50,196 nucleotides of DNA from a virus. The position numbers were made by a program, and so were the translations under genes. The stretch covers positions 1 to 50,196 of the IMG/VR virus record IMGVR_UViG_3300036832_000479; one strand, written 5' to 3'. Under the pieces are notes generated by a model, which made no database searches, was not told the origin of the DNA, and was given only the letters and a program-made list of their open reading frames with translations. This document shows, one piece after another, positions 1 to 5,480 of this stretch; positions within the stretch are counted from its first letter, which is position 1; each line of letters begins with the position of its first letter.

Positions 1-287
1 CGTTTCCGAAGGCATGACGCCACCCACGCCGGGCGGATTCGTCGCCGCCAGTGGACGGCCGGCTTATGTCGGCGCGGTCATGGGTGCAGCCGCAATCGGC
101 ATGATCGCCGCCGCAGCCGAACGCCAGCACGAGAAAATCGACACCTACACCGACTGCATGGTGGCGCACGGGTTCCGGGTGGCCGCCAAATGATCAAGTT
201 TATTCTCGGCGTGATCCTATTCCCGCTGCTGTTCTGCATCGGCGTCTATGGCTGCACCATGGCCCACGTCGCCGTCCTGACCCACTG
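1..287. repeat. Left copy of diverged terminal direct repeat
   Basis: Matches 49908-50196. The first roughly 126 bases are identical; the rest carries about six scattered substitutions and a 2-base length difference near 204. It covers the 3' part of a lipoprotein gene and a 32-codon gene. The simplest reading is that the genome is circular or terminally redundant and the two ends come from slightly different strains. A true tandem duplication is the alternative. Confidence 0.85.
2..193 (+). CDS. 3' fragment of small lipoprotein gene (complete copy at 49771-50100)
   Basis: The gene runs off the left edge. The 63 visible residues are the C-terminal part of the 109-residue lipoprotein encoded at the right end and differ from it at Gln-His-Glu versus Gln-Lys-Glu. 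The segment contains a Gly/Ala-rich hydrophobic stretch, probably a membrane or glycine-zipper helix, and a Cys-Met near the C-terminus. Its stop overlaps the ATG of the next small gene. If the genome is circular this is the same gene as the one at 49771. Function unknown. Confidence 0.8.
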   Translation, partial: VSEGMTPPTPGGFVAASGRPAYVGAVMGAAAIGMIAAAAERQHEKIDTYTDCMVAHGFRVAAK

Positions 288-288
288 A
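190..288 (+). CDS. Small membrane protein, 32 aa
   Basis: The ATG overlaps the stop of the lipoprotein gene (AAATGA), indicating translational coupling. The peptide is mostly hydrophobic, with one predicted membrane helix (residues 3-20) followed by a Gly-Cys and a short polar tail. The size and the coupling to a lipoprotein suggest an envelope or lysis accessory protein, but no family is recognised. In the right-end copy a 2-base insertion after codon 4 truncates this frame to 8 codons, so it may be dispensable or the right-end sequence may be wrong. Confidence 0.55.
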   Translation: MIKFILGVILFPLLFCIGVYGCTMAHVAVLTH

Positions 289-296
289 GGCTGACC

Positions 297-563
297 ATGG
301 TTTATCGAACACCCTCGTGGGCAGCTCCGCTCGCGATCGGCGACCAAATCCGGCAGACCCTCAAGGCCAAGCATCTGACGGTCGAACGCGCAGCGGATCA
401 GCTCGGCGTCAGCCGCGTCCTGCTGTCCCGCGTTCTCGGCGGCCAAGGCCGCTTGTCGGTCGCGCTTGCGGTCGCGCTGCAACGACAGTTCGGGCTGGAC
501 GCCTATGACCTGCTTAATTTGCAACTCAAGGCCGCGATCGAACACACGCGGCGATACGGCTAA
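297..563 (+). CDS. HigA/VapI-like XRE helix-turn-helix protein
   Basis: 88 residues with a compact XRE-type helix-turn-helix of the HigA antitoxin type: a helix around residues 14-25, a turn at Ala-Ala-Asp-Gln-Leu-Gly-Val, and a recognition helix with Ser-Arg-Val-Leu-Leu-Ser-Arg. It ends in the Leu-Asn-Leu-Gln sequence usual for HigA proteins. These are DNA-binding antitoxins or autorepressors. No HigB-like toxin gene lies next to it, so it probably works as a stand-alone phage regulator. The ATG at 297 lies 9 bases after the previous stop. It is a candidate, unproven, to bind the palindromic operators described for the accessory promoters. Confidence 0.75.
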   Translation: MVYRTPSWAAPLAIGDQIRQTLKAKHLTVERAADQLGVSRVLLSRVLGGQGRLSVALAVALQRQFGLDAYDLLNLQLKAAIEHTRRYG

Positions 564-586
564 CCACAAATAAAGGAACCCACCAC

Positions 587-1105
587 ATGATCACGAAAAC
601 CATCCTGGCGGCGCTCGCCGTCATCTCGCTCACCACCACGGCCGGAGCCGCCAAGGCAAGCAACTGGTTTATGTTCGGCTCCCAAGGAAGCGGACCGCAG
701 GAAGAACTGGACTTCTACGACGCCGCGACCGTCGTCAATAATAACGGGCATGTTCGCGTCTGGACTAAATTTCTGTCAAAACTAGAGGTTGACGAAATCA
801 ACCCTAATAGTCGGATTGGCAAGCAAGTCATGAGTTTCGCCGCAGCGAAACTCAATGAATACTCTCCTAATGTCAGGAACGCCAATTTTGATGCCATTAT
901 ATACAATGACGCCGTCGCCGATCTGTCCAATATTACTCCAAGGTTCAAAATACTCTACGACATCGACTGCACCAACAATACAATTAGCATCCTACAAACG
1001 ATGGAGCCGAATGGTGCAGCAACCGGCTGGGGCCCAGGGTTCACGTACCTTGCACCCGATACGGTCGGCGCGTCGCTCAAGCAACTCGTCTGCCCGGCAG
1101 GCTGA
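587..1105 (+). CDS. Secreted surface-adhesin E-like protein (moron)
   Basis: 172 residues. An N-terminal signal peptide (about residues 1-24: Lys then Ile-Leu-Ala-Ala-Leu-Ala-Val, ending Ala-Lys-Ala-Ser) directs export to the periplasm or outer surface. The mature part has a Phe-Tyr-Asp-Ala-Ala-Thr segment followed by Val-Arg-Val-Trp-Thr-Lys and a Cys pair, the layout of the small surface-adhesin E family found in proteobacteria and prophages. The middle of the gene is more AT-rich than its neighbours, consistent with recent acquisition. It could change host surface properties during lysogeny (inference). Start chosen at the ATG after AAAGGAACCCACCAC. Confidence 0.65.
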   Translation: MITKTILAALAVISLTTTAGAAKASNWFMFGSQGSGPQEELDFYDAATVVNNNGHVRVWTKFLSKLEVDEINPNSRIGKQVMSFAAAKLNEYSPNVRNANFDAIIYNDAVADLSNITPRFKILYDIDCTNNTISILQTMEPNGAATGWGPGFTYLAPDTVGASLKQLVCPAG

Positions 1106-1117
1106 CCAAAATAGGGC

Positions 1118-1146
1118 TTGCATGGCGTATGCCAATGGACTATATA
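1118..1146 (+). promoter_or_regulatory. Sigma-70-like promoter with TATGCCAATGG operator
   Basis: TTGCAT at 1118-1123 and TATATA at 1141-1146 are separated by 17 bases. The spacer contains TATGCCAATGG (1128-1138), the motif also found inside the promoters at 46193-46221, 47098-47126 and 48486-48514. It lies 47 bases before the ATG at 1193, so it should drive the 1193-3796 gene string. An operator placed between -35 and -10 suggests repression by a DNA-binding protein. Confidence 0.75.
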
Positions 1147-1192
1147 CTGACGGGCCGCGGCGATCCTGCCGCGTGCCCACGAGGAAATAACG

Positions 1193-1372
1193 ATGTCCAC
1201 CTATACCGGACTGCTGGAGCTCAACGATAAGATCGGCCGGCTCCTGCTCGCTCATGTCGGTTGGCAGGGTCCATCCATGCCGGACGAAGCGGCGGAACAG
1301 CTTATCGTTGCTCGCGAAGCGATCCGCGCCGCTATGCGCGTCATGGAACGGACGCCCAAGGATGCCGCGTGA
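1193..1372 (+). CDS. Small helical protein, 59 aa
   Basis: First gene after the operator-bearing promoter, preceded by a clear ribosome site (GAGGAAATAACG). The product looks mainly alpha-helical, with a Leu-rich N-terminal helix and a C-terminal helix rich in Ala, Arg and Met; no transmembrane segment or catalytic motif is visible. The stop is two bases before the next ATG, so it heads an operon of small accessory genes. No family recognised. Confidence 0.65.
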   Translation: MSTYTGLLELNDKIGRLLLAHVGWQGPSMPDEAAEQLIVAREAIRAAMRVMERTPKDAA

Positions 1373-1374
1373 CT

Positions 1375-1644
1375 ATGGAAGCCGAACGCTACAACGTCGA
1401 GTGCCCGCGCTGCCTGGGAACCGGCAAATTCGATCGCGGGACCTGCTTCAAATGCAAAGGCCGCCGTTCCGTCACCACCAAACTCAAGCCGGAATCGGAG
1501 CCGCGCAATTTCGTCGTGACCTTCGACAATGGCAAGCAGGATTTCATCCGCATGTATTTCTTCACCCGCGAATACGCGCTGAAAGCGATCCAGCATCAGA
1601 TGATCGTGCGCGGCTGGCTCGGCACTATTACAGAAGTGGAGTAA
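1375..1644 (+). CDS. DnaJ-type Cys-rich zinc mini-protein
   Basis: 89 residues from the ATG two bases after the preceding stop. The N-terminal third has Cys-Pro-Arg-Cys-Leu-Gly-Thr-Gly and Cys-Phe-Lys-Cys-Lys-Gly, the paired CxxCxGxG zinc-binding repeats of DnaJ, but no J domain. The C-terminal half is a mixed alpha/beta segment with Phe-Asp-Asn-Gly-Lys and a helix. Stand-alone DnaJ-like zinc fingers are common in phage accessory regions and usually of unknown role. A metal-dependent protein- or nucleic-acid-binding role is inferred. Confidence 0.7.
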   Translation: MEAERYNVECPRCLGTGKFDRGTCFKCKGRRSVTTKLKPESEPRNFVVTFDNGKQDFIRMYFFTREYALKAIQHQMIVRGWLGTITEVE

Positions 1645-1648
1645 AACC

Positions 1649-1774
1649 ATGCTCGTAATTGTATTCTGGATCGGCGTTATTTGCGTGTTTGGATTTCACG
1701 CCGCATTTCACTTGTTTTCTATCTTAAGCTTGCTTTGTCTCGCAGGCTTGATCTTCGCTGGGGTTATAGCATGA
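1649..1774 (+). CDS. Small hydrophobic membrane protein, 41 aa
   Basis: Starts four bases after the previous stop, with AAGTGGAG upstream. Nearly the whole product is hydrophobic (Val, Ile, Leu and Phe, with two His and two Cys), enough for one long or two short membrane helices. Its TGA overlaps the ATG of the next gene. Function unknown; single-pass phage membrane peptides of this size can be superinfection-exclusion factors or lysis modulators, but nothing here decides. Confidence 0.55.
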   Translation: MLVIVFWIGVICVFGFHAAFHLFSILSLLCLAGLIFAGVIA

Positions 1775-2037
1775 CCCGGCTTATCTCCCACCAGCGCGCC
1801 GGCCGGATCGCGCGCGCCAATATCTCCGAGCTATGCCGCGTGGTCGGCACGACGCGCTGGCACTATCGGACGTTCAACCCGTGGATTCAGATGTGGCAGG
1901 ATGGCGCCTATCGCGAATTCCGTGACGCGCAAACGGAGCGCATCACTACCATCAACGGGCTAATCGATCGGCTCGTCACGCTGGATGCCAGCCTGAGCGA
2001 CGCTGACGCCTATCGCGCCGCCGACAACGTGAAATGA
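1771..2037 (+). CDS. Conserved-type small phage protein, 88 aa
   Basis: The start is an ATGA overlap with the upstream membrane-protein gene. The product is basic at the N-terminus (several Arg, His), contains three Trp, and ends in an acidic helix. An N-terminal helix-turn-helix-like segment (Ala-Asn-Ile-Ser-Glu-Leu-Cys-Arg-Val-Val-Gly-Thr-Thr) could bind DNA, but the match is weak. Part of the 1193-3796 operon. Function not recognised. Confidence 0.6.
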   Translation: MTRLISHQRAGRIARANISELCRVVGTTRWHYRTFNPWIQMWQDGAYREFRDAQTERITTINGLIDRLVTLDASLSDADAYRAADNVK

Positions 2038-2044
2038 GCGGCCC

Positions 2045-2533
2045 ATGAATTACGAAGCTATGCGCATCGTGCTAGCCGGCGCGCTGATCGCGGAAGTGGA
2101 CCAATGGGTGGTGACGCCCGCCGCCAGAGCACGGGCGCTGGGTATAAAGGCATCCCAGGTCAACAATCTCCTAGCCGGCCGGATGGAAAAGCTGACGCTT
2201 AGCACACTAGTCCGGGTTGCGCTGCACGCCGGCATTGGCGTCCGGCTAATAGCTTATCGTCCAGGCCCGTCGCCGTCATTCCGGGAAGCCGAAACCTACT
2301 ACACTATGCGCGTGGCACTAGTCATGGAGCTATGCCAGGAGCTTGAAACTTGGCCCGGCAAACAGGCAGCAAAAGGACACCGGCTAGGCATAACAGCGGC
2401 GCAAGTCAGCAAATTGCTGAGTGACGGCGTAGACGCGTTCGCGCTCGGCTCGCTGGTGCGTATGGCAACGAACGCCGGCATTGCTATGCGCATGATCGTC
2501 ATTCAGTCGGTTCACAACGGAGCTGCATTATGA
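2045..2533 (+). CDS. Tandem-duplicated helix-turn-helix protein
   Basis: 162 residues made of two similar halves of about 80. Each half has a segment of the form Ala-x-x-Leu-Gly-Ile-[Lys/Thr]-x-x-Gln-Val-[Asn/Ser]-x-Leu-Leu, followed by Leu-x-Ser/Thr-Leu-Val-Arg-[Val/Met]-Ala and Ala-Gly-Ile-[Gly/Ala]-[Val/Met]-Arg. This is the core of the HigA2-like XRE family, so the protein resembles a covalent dimer of one DNA-binding unit. Such an architecture could bind a palindromic operator as a monomer (inference). It lies in the operon downstream of an operator-bearing promoter, so autoregulation is possible. Its stop overlaps the next ATG. Confidence 0.7.
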   Translation: MNYEAMRIVLAGALIAEVDQWVVTPAARARALGIKASQVNNLLAGRMEKLTLSTLVRVALHAGIGVRLIAYRPGPSPSFREAETYYTMRVALVMELCQELETWPGKQAAKGHRLGITAAQVSKLLSDGVDAFALGSLVRMATNAGIAMRMIVIQSVHNGAAL

Positions 2534-2793
2534 CCGAATTCCACAACGACAATCCGCTTCAGCCGGCGCCGATCACCGAAATCTTCCTCTGGATCGGCGT
2601 CGGCGAAAACGGGTCAGAAGGCTTGATCGCGTCTGATTTTCCCATCCCGCCCGGTGTCACCCGCCATATGCCGCTGATGTCGAGCGATCACGAGCTTGCC
2701 AAGGTAATGCGACCGCTGGCAGAGGAGATCGCGGCCAGCAGCGTCTGGATCACCTATGTGGAACTGCGCCGCTTCAAGGCGGTCGACTCGTGA
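2530..2793 (+). CDS. Small unknown phage protein, 87 aa
   Basis: ATGA overlap with the tandem helix-turn-helix gene, and its own stop overlaps the GTG of the next gene. A mixed alpha/beta soluble protein with no signal peptide or membrane helix. The tight coupling and good codon use support a real gene. No domain recognised. Confidence 0.6.
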   Translation: MTEFHNDNPLQPAPITEIFLWIGVGENGSEGLIASDFPIPPGVTRHMPLMSSDHELAKVMRPLAEEIAASSVWITYVELRRFKAVDS

Positions 2794-3449
2794 CCGATAT
2801 CCGTCCCGGCCTGCCGCCAGCTCCCGGCAAAATCCGCCGTCTGCCGGTCGATGCGCGCGGATATCCCGTGCCGTGGTTCGTCGGCTGGCTCAAGCATCCC
2901 GAAACCGGCGAACGCTATCCCGAATTCCGTGTCATCGGTCCCAGCCGGATCGCCCAGGCCGTGCGCGAAAAACGCTGCTGGGTGTGTGGTGAGCCGCTAA
3001 ACCGCCGCAACATGGCATTTGTGATCGGGCCGATGTGCGCCGTCAATCGCGTCTCCAGCGAACCACCGTCGCACGTCGAATGCGCCGCGTGGTCGGCGCG
3101 CGCCTGTCCGTTTCTGACCCTCCCGAAAGCCCAGCGCCGCGATGCAGGCTTGCCAGAAGACGCGCCCATGGCCGGCATCGGCATCATGCGAAATCCCGGC
3201 GTCACGCTGGTCTGGATCACCCGCAGCTTCGAGCCGTTCGCTGCGCCGGGTGGGGTGCTGTTCCAGGTCGGTCCGCCGCTCGAATGCCGCTGGTATGTCG
3301 AAGGCCGGCCAGCCACGCGGGCCGAAGTCCTGGCGTCTATCGACAGCGGTTTGCCGCTCCTGCGCGACATGGCCGAAAAGGATGGCGCCGACGCCATCGC
3401 CGCGCTGGAGCTGCTGATCCGTGATGCCATGATGGTGCTACCGGCGTGA
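2790..3449 (+). CDS. Conserved phage protein with Cys-x2-Cys zinc motif
   Basis: 219 residues from a GTG that overlaps the preceding TGA. Near residue 70 there is Arg-Cys-Trp-Val-Cys-Gly, followed by Phe-Val-Ile-Gly-Pro-Met-Cys, Glu-Pro-Pro-Ser-His and Cys-Ala-Ala-Trp, then Ala-Cys-Pro-Phe-Leu. That spread of Cys and His residues is typical of a conserved protein seen in many phages and mobile elements and is likely to bind zinc. The C-terminal half is alpha/beta and lacks Cys. Biochemical role unknown. Coupled by overlap to both neighbours. Confidence 0.65.
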   Translation: MTDIRPGLPPAPGKIRRLPVDARGYPVPWFVGWLKHPETGERYPEFRVIGPSRIAQAVREKRCWVCGEPLNRRNMAFVIGPMCAVNRVSSEPPSHVECAAWSARACPFLTLPKAQRRDAGLPEDAPMAGIGIMRNPGVTLVWITRSFEPFAAPGGVLFQVGPPLECRWYVEGRPATRAEVLASIDSGLPLLRDMAEKDGADAIAALELLIRDAMMVLPA

Positions 3450-3796
3450 TCAAGCGTCCGCTGCACTATCGGCTGATCGGCCGCCTGCCCGTTCCGTGCG
3501 AGCTGATGGAATGGGCGCGCTGGTTTGAAACCGCCGACGACGAACGCCGCGTCGCGCTCGCTCAAATTGGCCCGCTCAGCGTATCGACCGTCTTCCTGGG
3601 GACCGATTACGAATATCGCGACGGGTTTCCGGCGATCCTGTTTGAAACCATGATCTTCGGCAGCGACGATCACGCGAACTGGTATCAGACGCTATGCGAA
3701 ACCTGGGCCGATGCCGAGCTGATGCACCGAACCGCCGTCAGCCATGCCGAGCAGATCGTGGCTAGCGCTGCGAAGCTGCTGGAGCCGCATCACTAG
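3446..3796 (+). CDS. Conserved phage protein with STVFLG motif
   Basis: 116 residues, GTG start overlapping the previous stop. It carries Glu-Trp-Ala-Arg-Trp-Phe-Glu, then Val-Ser-Thr-Val-Phe-Leu-Gly-Thr-Asp, and Phe-Glu-Thr-Met-[Ile]-Phe-Gly with a Trp-Ala-Asp-Ala-Glu helix. I recall this set from a widespread uncharacterised phage and mobile-element family. Last gene of the left accessory operon. Function unknown. Confidence 0.65.
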   Translation: MIKRPLHYRLIGRLPVPCELMEWARWFETADDERRVALAQIGPLSVSTVFLGTDYEYRDGFPAILFETMIFGSDDHANWYQTLCETWADAELMHRTAVSHAEQIVASAAKLLEPHH

Positions 3797-3812
3797 CACG
3801 GGGGCACCGTGC
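3796..3812 (+). terminator. Hairpin at end of left accessory operon
   Basis: GCACGG, a GGGCA loop, then CCGTGC form a perfect 6-bp stem directly after the stop codon of the 3446-3796 gene. There is no U-run, so it may be a weak or Rho-assisted terminator or only an mRNA-stabilising end. Confidence 0.35.
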
Positions 3813-4064
3813 AGATATAACCCGGCGAGGTATATACCAACGGCCTAGATTTCGGCGCGCTGACTCGTGTCCGCATAACCCTGCCTGACAATCCGCTCGG
3901 AAAATCCGCTCACCATAACAGAGCGGAAAATCCTGCCCGGTTACGCGCTGCTATTTGACCGACCAATTAGCCTGTACGCGCAATTCCGGGTCATAAAATT
4001 ACCGAGCTATCTGGACAACTTGTTATCAAGCGATAACTAGCGCAACCACGGGTTGGCAGTTTTT

Positions 4065-4083
4065 CCTTCACCATTGATGAAGG
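4065..4083. repeat. Outlying inverted pair of iteron half-sites
   Basis: CCTTCACCA at 4065-4073 is followed by TGATGAAGG ending at 4083, making CCTTCA/TGAAGG an inverted repeat. It uses the same 9-base unit as the main clusters at 4265-4316 and 4466-4561. Confidence 0.6.
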
Positions 4084-4264
4084 TCGCCGAGGAAACCAGA
4101 TCGGACGCCGGTTTTTCTGGCTCAAGTAACGCCGGCAGCAATGATTTTTAATCTCGGCTCGACTGCGCCGCAGCCCGTGGCTAGCCATAGGTTTTACTAG
4201 CCAATACCTATCCACGAGAAACCGGCGCAGACTTTTTCCCGTGACTTAATCCTTCAGATATGAG

Positions 4265-4316
4265 TGGTGAAGGTAAATCAATTTTGGTGAAGGACTGGTG
4301 AAGGAACTGATGAAGG
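4265..4316 (+). repeat. Left iteron cluster, TGGTGAAGG orientation
   Basis: Exact TGGTGAAGG at 4265-4273, 4285-4293 and 4296-4304, plus a one-mismatch copy (TGATGAAGG) at 4308-4316. Spacings are 20, 11 and 12 bases, mostly close to one helical turn, which suits cooperative binding by one protein. The orientation is opposite to the right cluster. Confidence 0.8.
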
Positions 4317-4440
4317 TAATTATATATATATATCAATATAATAGGCGAATACCTATCAGCCCGGTCTCGTTGAAAAAACGCAAACACTTAAAACTGTAGT
4401 ATACCCGAAAAAGGGGCAACATTGCTGCCATATAATTTTA
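4317..4440. other. AT-rich core between opposed iteron clusters
   Basis: Begins with an alternating TA tract (4321-4332) and continues AT-rich to about 4440, in sharp contrast to the GC-rich genome. It includes a short inverted repeat ATAGG/CCTAT near 4340-4355. An AT-rich, easily melted segment flanked by iterons is the usual layout of a replication origin. No gene is seen in it. Confidence 0.55.
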
Positions 4441-4465
4441 GGTAGGGAGCCGCAGGGCGGAAAAT

Positions 4466-4561
4466 CCTTCACCACCTTCACCAAGCAAGCGAAATCAACG
4501 CGGTAATCCTTCACCACGTTCCTTCACCACACCTTCACCAGACGGGCTTTTACCTTCACCA
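4466..4561 (-). repeat. Right iteron cluster, CCTTCACCA orientation
   Basis: Six exact copies of CCTTCACCA (reverse complement of the left-cluster unit) at 4466, 4475, 4508, 4521, 4532 and 4553. The first two are immediately adjacent, and others are spaced 11-13 bases. Together with the left cluster this gives nine exact copies in about 300 bp. Unlike CRISPR repeats, the units are 9 bp with no regular spacers. Confidence 0.85.
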
Positions 4562-5006
4562 GTGAAAGGCTAACTCGCTCGGGCTAAAGGCTTTTTTACG
4601 CTTTTACGGCGGTCCGTCAAGGGCTTTCCGACCGGTGAGGCCGGGGCCGATCGGCGCCTTGGGGGGGGTCTTGGGTCCTTTCGACGCCGGCCGGCAGGTG
4701 CGGGACGCTCGCGGCTCCCAGTTTGGGGGCCGGCGCTCACGGTATGGCCGCGCGGCCCGCTCATGGTCAAAATCGACGCTATGGCACCCAGGAAGGCCGC
4801 TGGTGACTCGCGGGCTGTCCCCTACTTGACCCCCCATGGCAAGCAAGCCTACGCCGCTTGGAGTGGGACTGGCGTGGCCCGTAGTGGGCTCGGCTCGGTC
4901 GGTCCGGAGTGAGTCCGGTGCAGCTCCGTGGCTGGTGGAAACGGCGGGATATGCCGGCGGCGTCCGAAGATGCTAGGTTTTCTGCGGGTTTCAGGAGGGC
5001 GAGGGC

Positions 5007-5423
5007 ATGGCAGATCGGCTGATGGATCAGGCGGACGGGCGTTCGATGCCGCGGACCCGGATTCGCGGCACGGAACCGGTGCGGGCAGGCCCCGGTGGCG
5101 GGCATGGACGGCGGGCCAATTCACAGGTCTCGGTCGAGGAAGCCGATAAGTACATCCGCGCCAAGATAATGCGGGAGGTACTACAGGCGCAGGCGCTACA
5201 ATTAAAAATTCAACAGGCAAAGGGTGAGCTTATCCCGACCAGCCTTGCACAGGCGGACGGTGTGGAATTAGCGGTGGTCCTGGTGGGCGCCCTGCAATCC
5301 CTGCCCGACCGCGTGGCGCCGGAGCTGGCCGCGATGGGCGATGAGCACGACGTTCATCGCTATTTGGTGAAGGAAATCAATCTGTTGATCGAGGAAATCC
5401 GCAAGAAAACCGACTACAAGTAA
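5007..5423 (+). CDS. Phage terminase small subunit
   Basis: 138 residues encoded just before the large terminase. The N-terminal 45 residues are Gly/Arg-rich and probably disordered. From about residue 50 a long charged helix (Lys-Tyr-Ile-Arg-Ala-Lys ... Leu-Lys-Ile-Gln-Gln-Ala-Lys-Gly-Glu-Leu-Ile) is followed by Leu-Pro-Asp-Arg-Val-Ala-Pro-Glu-Leu and a C-terminal Glu-Ile helix. This matches the DUF1441-type small terminases, which recognise the packaging site and recruit the large subunit. A usual N-terminal helix-turn-helix is not evident, so recognition may use the basic N-terminus, or the true start may differ. Neighbouring iterons are possible binding sites. Confidence 0.75.
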   Translation: MADRLMDQADGRSMPRTRIRGTEPVRAGPGGGHGRRANSQVSVEEADKYIRAKIMREVLQAQALQLKIQQAKGELIPTSLAQADGVELAVVLVGALQSLPDRVAPELAAMGDEHDVHRYLVKEINLLIEEIRKKTDYK

Positions 5424-5480
5424 ATCTCAGCGTGGATAGTAATGAGCCGTGAACCGGCATTCGTAAGAGAGTAAACAATA

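Larger units (their letters stand above)
3797..5006. other. 1.2 kb gene-free control region upstream of terminase
   Basis: No credible gene in either strand. The region holds several perfect inverted repeats (GTTATC/GATAAC at 4022-4037 with a 4-base loop; CCGCTC/GAGCGG at 3906-3926), the iteron clusters listed separately, an AT-rich core, and a very GC-rich stretch from about 4630 to 5000. Lying just before the terminase genes, it is the natural place for a packaging site (cos or pac), and the iterons suggest a replication origin or partition site as well. At 3833-3847 there is a degenerate copy of the accessory operator without a recognisable promoter. Confidence 0.6.

Noticed and set aside
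2915-3673. 252-codon reverse frame in the left operon
   Set aside because: Overlaps two coupled forward genes with conserved motifs; no ribosome site and no recognisable domain.
3833-3847. Further copy of the accessory operator (TATACCAACGGCCTA)
   Set aside because: Two mismatches to the core and no -35/-10 pair at the right distance; mentioned only as a degenerate relic.
4065-4561. CRISPR-like array
   Set aside because: The repeated unit is only 9 bp, occurs in both orientations and has irregular, non-spacer intervals; no cas gene apart from a Cas4-like phage exonuclease elsewhere.
4604-5220. Several 60-120-codon frames in the GC-rich leader of terminase
   Set aside because: All overlap each other on both strands with Pro/Arg/Gly bias and no coupling or ribosome site; treated as non-coding control DNA.
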